7,602 bases of DNA. Origin: an uncultured bacterium. GTDB taxonomy: Bacteria > Hydrothermota > Tepidihabitantia > Tepidihabitantales > Tepidihabitantaceae. Each line of letters opens with the position of its first letter. Within the stretch, counting starts at the first letter, position 1. The DNA is taken from the NCBI GenBank assembly GCA_937139435.1, contig CAKZPX010000284.1:1-7602 (forward strand), read 5' to 3'. This document shows positions 6,186 through 7,602 of this stretch, piece by piece. A program made the translations under genes and the position numbers. The notes below the pieces were generated by a model. That model did no database searches and was not told the origin of the DNA. It saw only the letters and a program-made list of their open reading frames with translations.

Positions 6186-6314
6186 ACCGTAGTTAATGCG
6201 GAGTTCCTAATCCAGTTATCCATTCGGGTTGTAGACGGAGAAGGTGTTTGGTATTAGCCTGTTAGTTGCACCGGTTACCGGGTTAGAGTTTTATTTTCGG
6301 GTTGTCTGCCGGAC

Positions 6315-6338
6315 TATCCCGGGGATAACCCCGGGGTA
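6315..6338. repeat. Strong GC-rich inverted repeat
   Basis: A 10-bp stem (6315-6324 with 6329-6338, one T-G pair) around a four-base ATAA loop; the core is CCCGGGG/CCCCGGG. Neither strand has a U-tract directly after it, so it is not a standard intrinsic terminator. An alternative stem uses GGGG at 6333-6336 with CCCC at 6342-6345 and cannot form together with the main one. Confidence 0.7.
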
Positions 6339-6501
6339 TGTCCCCAGCCTGCCCTGTTTAGTCCTTTTTCAACGAGCCATTTTGTTATAACTAATTGTAA
6401 ATAAATATGTTATTTTATATATTCCCGATGCCGGATATTAACTTTTTGTTAAATTATGGACAGGAACTGGCTCTATTTTATAAATAAGGCACAGAGCGTG
6501 G

Positions 6502-7515
6502 TTAAATCACCCATTTTTCCAGGGCGTTAAGCCAGTCCGGTGTGATTCTGCCGGCGGTGATTAACTTTTCCAGGGTTGTGCGGGCGGTGTCCAATTCTAC
6601 TGGAAACCAGCGGTGCCAGCGGGTTGTGCCATAGTCTTCCATTGCCTTTAAGACAGCGCTTCTGCCACCAGCGATTTCCGCTGCGGTGCCAAAGTTCTTT
6701 TTCAGTTTTGCCGCCTTTGCGTAGACCAGTTTAAAAAGTGCCGGATAGCGGTAATCCCGGGCAAGGTGATGGTCAAGGATTAAGGTGTTGAGTTCGGGCA
6801 GGGCAAGGATGCGACAGAGGTTGATGATGCTTTTTATGAAACCGGGACTGGTTGCTGGCGCACTGTGGAGAAAACTGGGATAGCCATCAATTATCGCCTG
6901 CCGGGGTTTGATGGCGTGGATTGCTGTCGTGGTATTTTCATCGGTCAGACCAGCGACATCAGAGGTAAAGAGGATGTTTTCCCTGCCGCGTTTGACTTCG
7001 GTCATAATGACCCTGCCGGGTTCGGCATCCGCCTCGCCATGCCAGAGGGCAGGGGAGAAGCCAATTTCAGTCTTTTTGAATTTGAAGCGTCGCCCATCGG
7101 CCCAGATGATTTCTCTGGGCAGACCGTCAATAGTCTGGAAAAAGCGCCGGGCGGTGTCCTGCTGTTTCTGGGGCAGGTCATCAGGTGATTTGGCAAAGAT
7201 AATTTTGTCCGAGTATATTTTCGCCTCCCGCAAGAGAGTAATATGGTCAAGGTGGTAGTGGGAAATGACGATGGCGTGGGAATCAACACAGGAGTTTAAA
7301 ACCTCCTCCTGATAGATTTGCCACAACCGCTGTCTCTGTTCTTCGGGCAGGGGGAATTCTTCTGTCTGGGGCGAGACACCGGGGTCAATTGTAATGGTGA
7401 TGTCCGGGGTCTGGATCCGGGTGCACATACCTTTAACCCCGAGGGAGTCAAAGGCGACGCACTGGACAGTGATGCCAGAACCGGCACGGAGTAAAATCGG
7501 TGCGGCGGGGTTCAT
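6502..7515 (-). CDS. Metallo-beta-lactamase-fold hydrolase, UPF0282/COG2248-like
   Basis: A 337-residue predicted metal-dependent hydrolase of unknown substrate. The metal-binding signature HYHLDH is at 86-91 (His86, His88, Asp90, His91). Further likely ligands are His159 (LWHGEAD), Asp186 (FTSDVAGL, 183-190) and His249 or His250 (LILDHHLARD, 245-254). The N-terminal VQCVAFDSLGVKGMCTRI (17-34), the IDPGVSP strand (43-49) and IIDGYPSFL (208-216) follow the pattern I associate with UPF0282, a family I know chiefly from archaea. Residues from about 285 onward form a C-terminal extension without a motif I recognise. There is no signal peptide, so it is cytosolic. The ATG overlaps the cdsA stop (ATGA), implying coupled translation, and no ribosome-binding site is evident. 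A relation to phospholipid synthesis is only suggested by position. Confidence 0.85.
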   Translation of the reverse strand: MNPAAPILLRAGSGITVQCVAFDSLGVKGMCTRIQTPDITITIDPGVSPQTEEFPLPEEQRQRLWQIYQEEVLNSCVDSHAIVISHYHLDHITLLREAKIYSDKIIFAKSPDDLPQKQQDTARRFFQTIDGLPREIIWADGRRFKFKKTEIGFSPALWHGEADAEPGRVIMTEVKRGRENILFTSDVAGLTDENTTTAIHAIKPRQAIIDGYPSFLHSAPATSPGFIKSIINLCRILALPELNTLILDHHLARDYRYPALFKLVYAKAAKLKKNFGTAAEIAGGRSAVLKAMEDYGTTRWHRWFPVELDTARTTLEKLITAGRITPDWLNALEKWVI

Positions 7516-7602
7516 TGAATAAGGAGCAGGGTTAAATAATAAAATGCCGGGATGGTAAAAATGAGGCTGTCAGCACGGTCAAGGAAACCGCCATGTTGCC
7601 CT
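7512..7602 (-). CDS. cdsA: Phosphatidate cytidylyltransferase, C-terminal end (partial)
   Basis: Only the last 29 codons are in the window; the gene continues beyond position 7602. The peptide begins GQHGGFLDRADSLIF, which is the C-terminal CDP-diacylglycerol synthase signature (HGG-x-x-DR-x-DS), followed by a hydrophobic segment (IPAFYYLTLLLIQ) that fits the final membrane helix. The enzyme makes CDP-diacylglycerol from phosphatidic acid and CTP at the cytoplasmic membrane, the branch point of phospholipid synthesis. The residue between Arg and Asp is Ala, where a bulkier hydrophobic residue or Thr is usual. Its TGA overlaps the ATG of the following hydrolase gene, so the two form an operon. 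Confidence 0.88.
   Translation of the reverse strand, partial: GQHGGFLDRADSLIFTIPAFYYLTLLLIQ

Larger units (their letters stand above)
6064..6501. other. 438-base non-coding region with inverted and direct repeats
   Basis: No open frame of useful length is present on either strand, and there is no trace of a degraded gene that I recognise. The first part (to about 6085) is the tRNA-Leu promoter. The middle holds an 8-bp stem (6125-6132 with 6183-6190, one G-U pair) around a 5-bp hairpin (6150-6154 with 6162-6166), a possible + strand promoter, two pairs of 10-base direct repeats and a strong GC hairpin (6315-6338). From about 6364 to 6485 the sequence becomes markedly AT-rich. The region lies downstream of the - strand hydrolase gene and upstream of the tRNA, so a structured RNA or a transcription-ending region are the main options. 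Confidence 0.5.

Noticed and set aside
6125..6190. tRNA-like arrangement: an 8-bp outer stem around a 5-bp stem with a 7-base loop GTTAACA
   Set aside because: No D arm or T arm can be formed and the conserved T-loop sequence is missing; the resemblance is limited to two stems.
6438..6452. TTAAC-TTTTT-GTTAA hairpin near the end of the hydrolase gene as its terminator
   Set aside because: A 5-bp AT-rich stem is too weak, and AT-rich DNA gives such matches by chance.
6470..6497. GCTCT (6470-6474) and AGAGC (6493-6497) inverted repeat just after the hydrolase stop
   Set aside because: Only five base pairs with an 18-base loop and no U-tract.

Overview
The window is a compact stretch of bacterial chromosome with short or overlapping gene junctions. 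It carries nine coding regions, one of them cut by the window edge, and one tRNA. Every well-supported gene is bacterial-type housekeeping or salvage metabolism. The three clearest promoters are of the sigma-70 kind (TTGACA/TATAAT). The gene set and compact style would fit an uncultured, deep-branching bacterial lineage such as candidate phylum WOR-3, but that is a weak inference from style and not from a marker gene. I see no mobile element, CRISPR array, phage gene or toxin-antitoxin pair.

Layout. On the + strand, a likely operon runs from acylphosphatase (111-395) through bifunctional RibD (402-1517) and riboflavin synthase RibE (1498-2109) to a radical SAM protein of the spore-photoproduct-lyase-like family (2039-2872). 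Seryl-tRNA synthetase (2915-4165) follows with its own promoter. On the - strand, converging on serS, are cytidine deaminase (4257-4655) and phosphopentomutase (4655-5848), joined by a one-base overlap and preceded by a tRNA-Leu(GAG) gene (5964-6045) with a consensus promoter. A 438-base non-coding stretch (6064-6501) holds strong inverted repeats, 10-base direct repeats and a possible + strand promoter. The - strand then carries a metallo-beta-lactamase-fold protein resembling the UPF0282/COG2248 family (6502-7515), which overlaps the last codons of a phosphatidate cytidylyltransferase gene (7512-7602, cut by the window edge).

Function. RibD and RibE supply three activities of riboflavin synthesis (deaminase, reductase, final dismutation). 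The other genes of that pathway (ribBA, ribH) are not here. DeoB and Cdd form a nucleoside-salvage pair: Cdd turns cytidine into uridine, and DeoB moves the phosphate of the (deoxy)ribose-1-phosphate released by a phosphorylase encoded elsewhere. CdsA makes CDP-diacylglycerol for phospholipids; its partner hydrolase is uncharacterised.

The most interesting signals are these. (i) The acyP and serS promoters place the predicted transcription start on, or a few bases from, the ATG, suggesting leaderless mRNAs, while at least one downstream gene (cdd) has a good Shine-Dalgarno site. (ii) The structured non-coding region 6064-6501 could hide an RNA gene. (iii) RibD and DeoB have unusual residues in otherwise conserved active-site motifs. 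(iv) There is a real out-of-frame overlap between ribE and the radical SAM gene.
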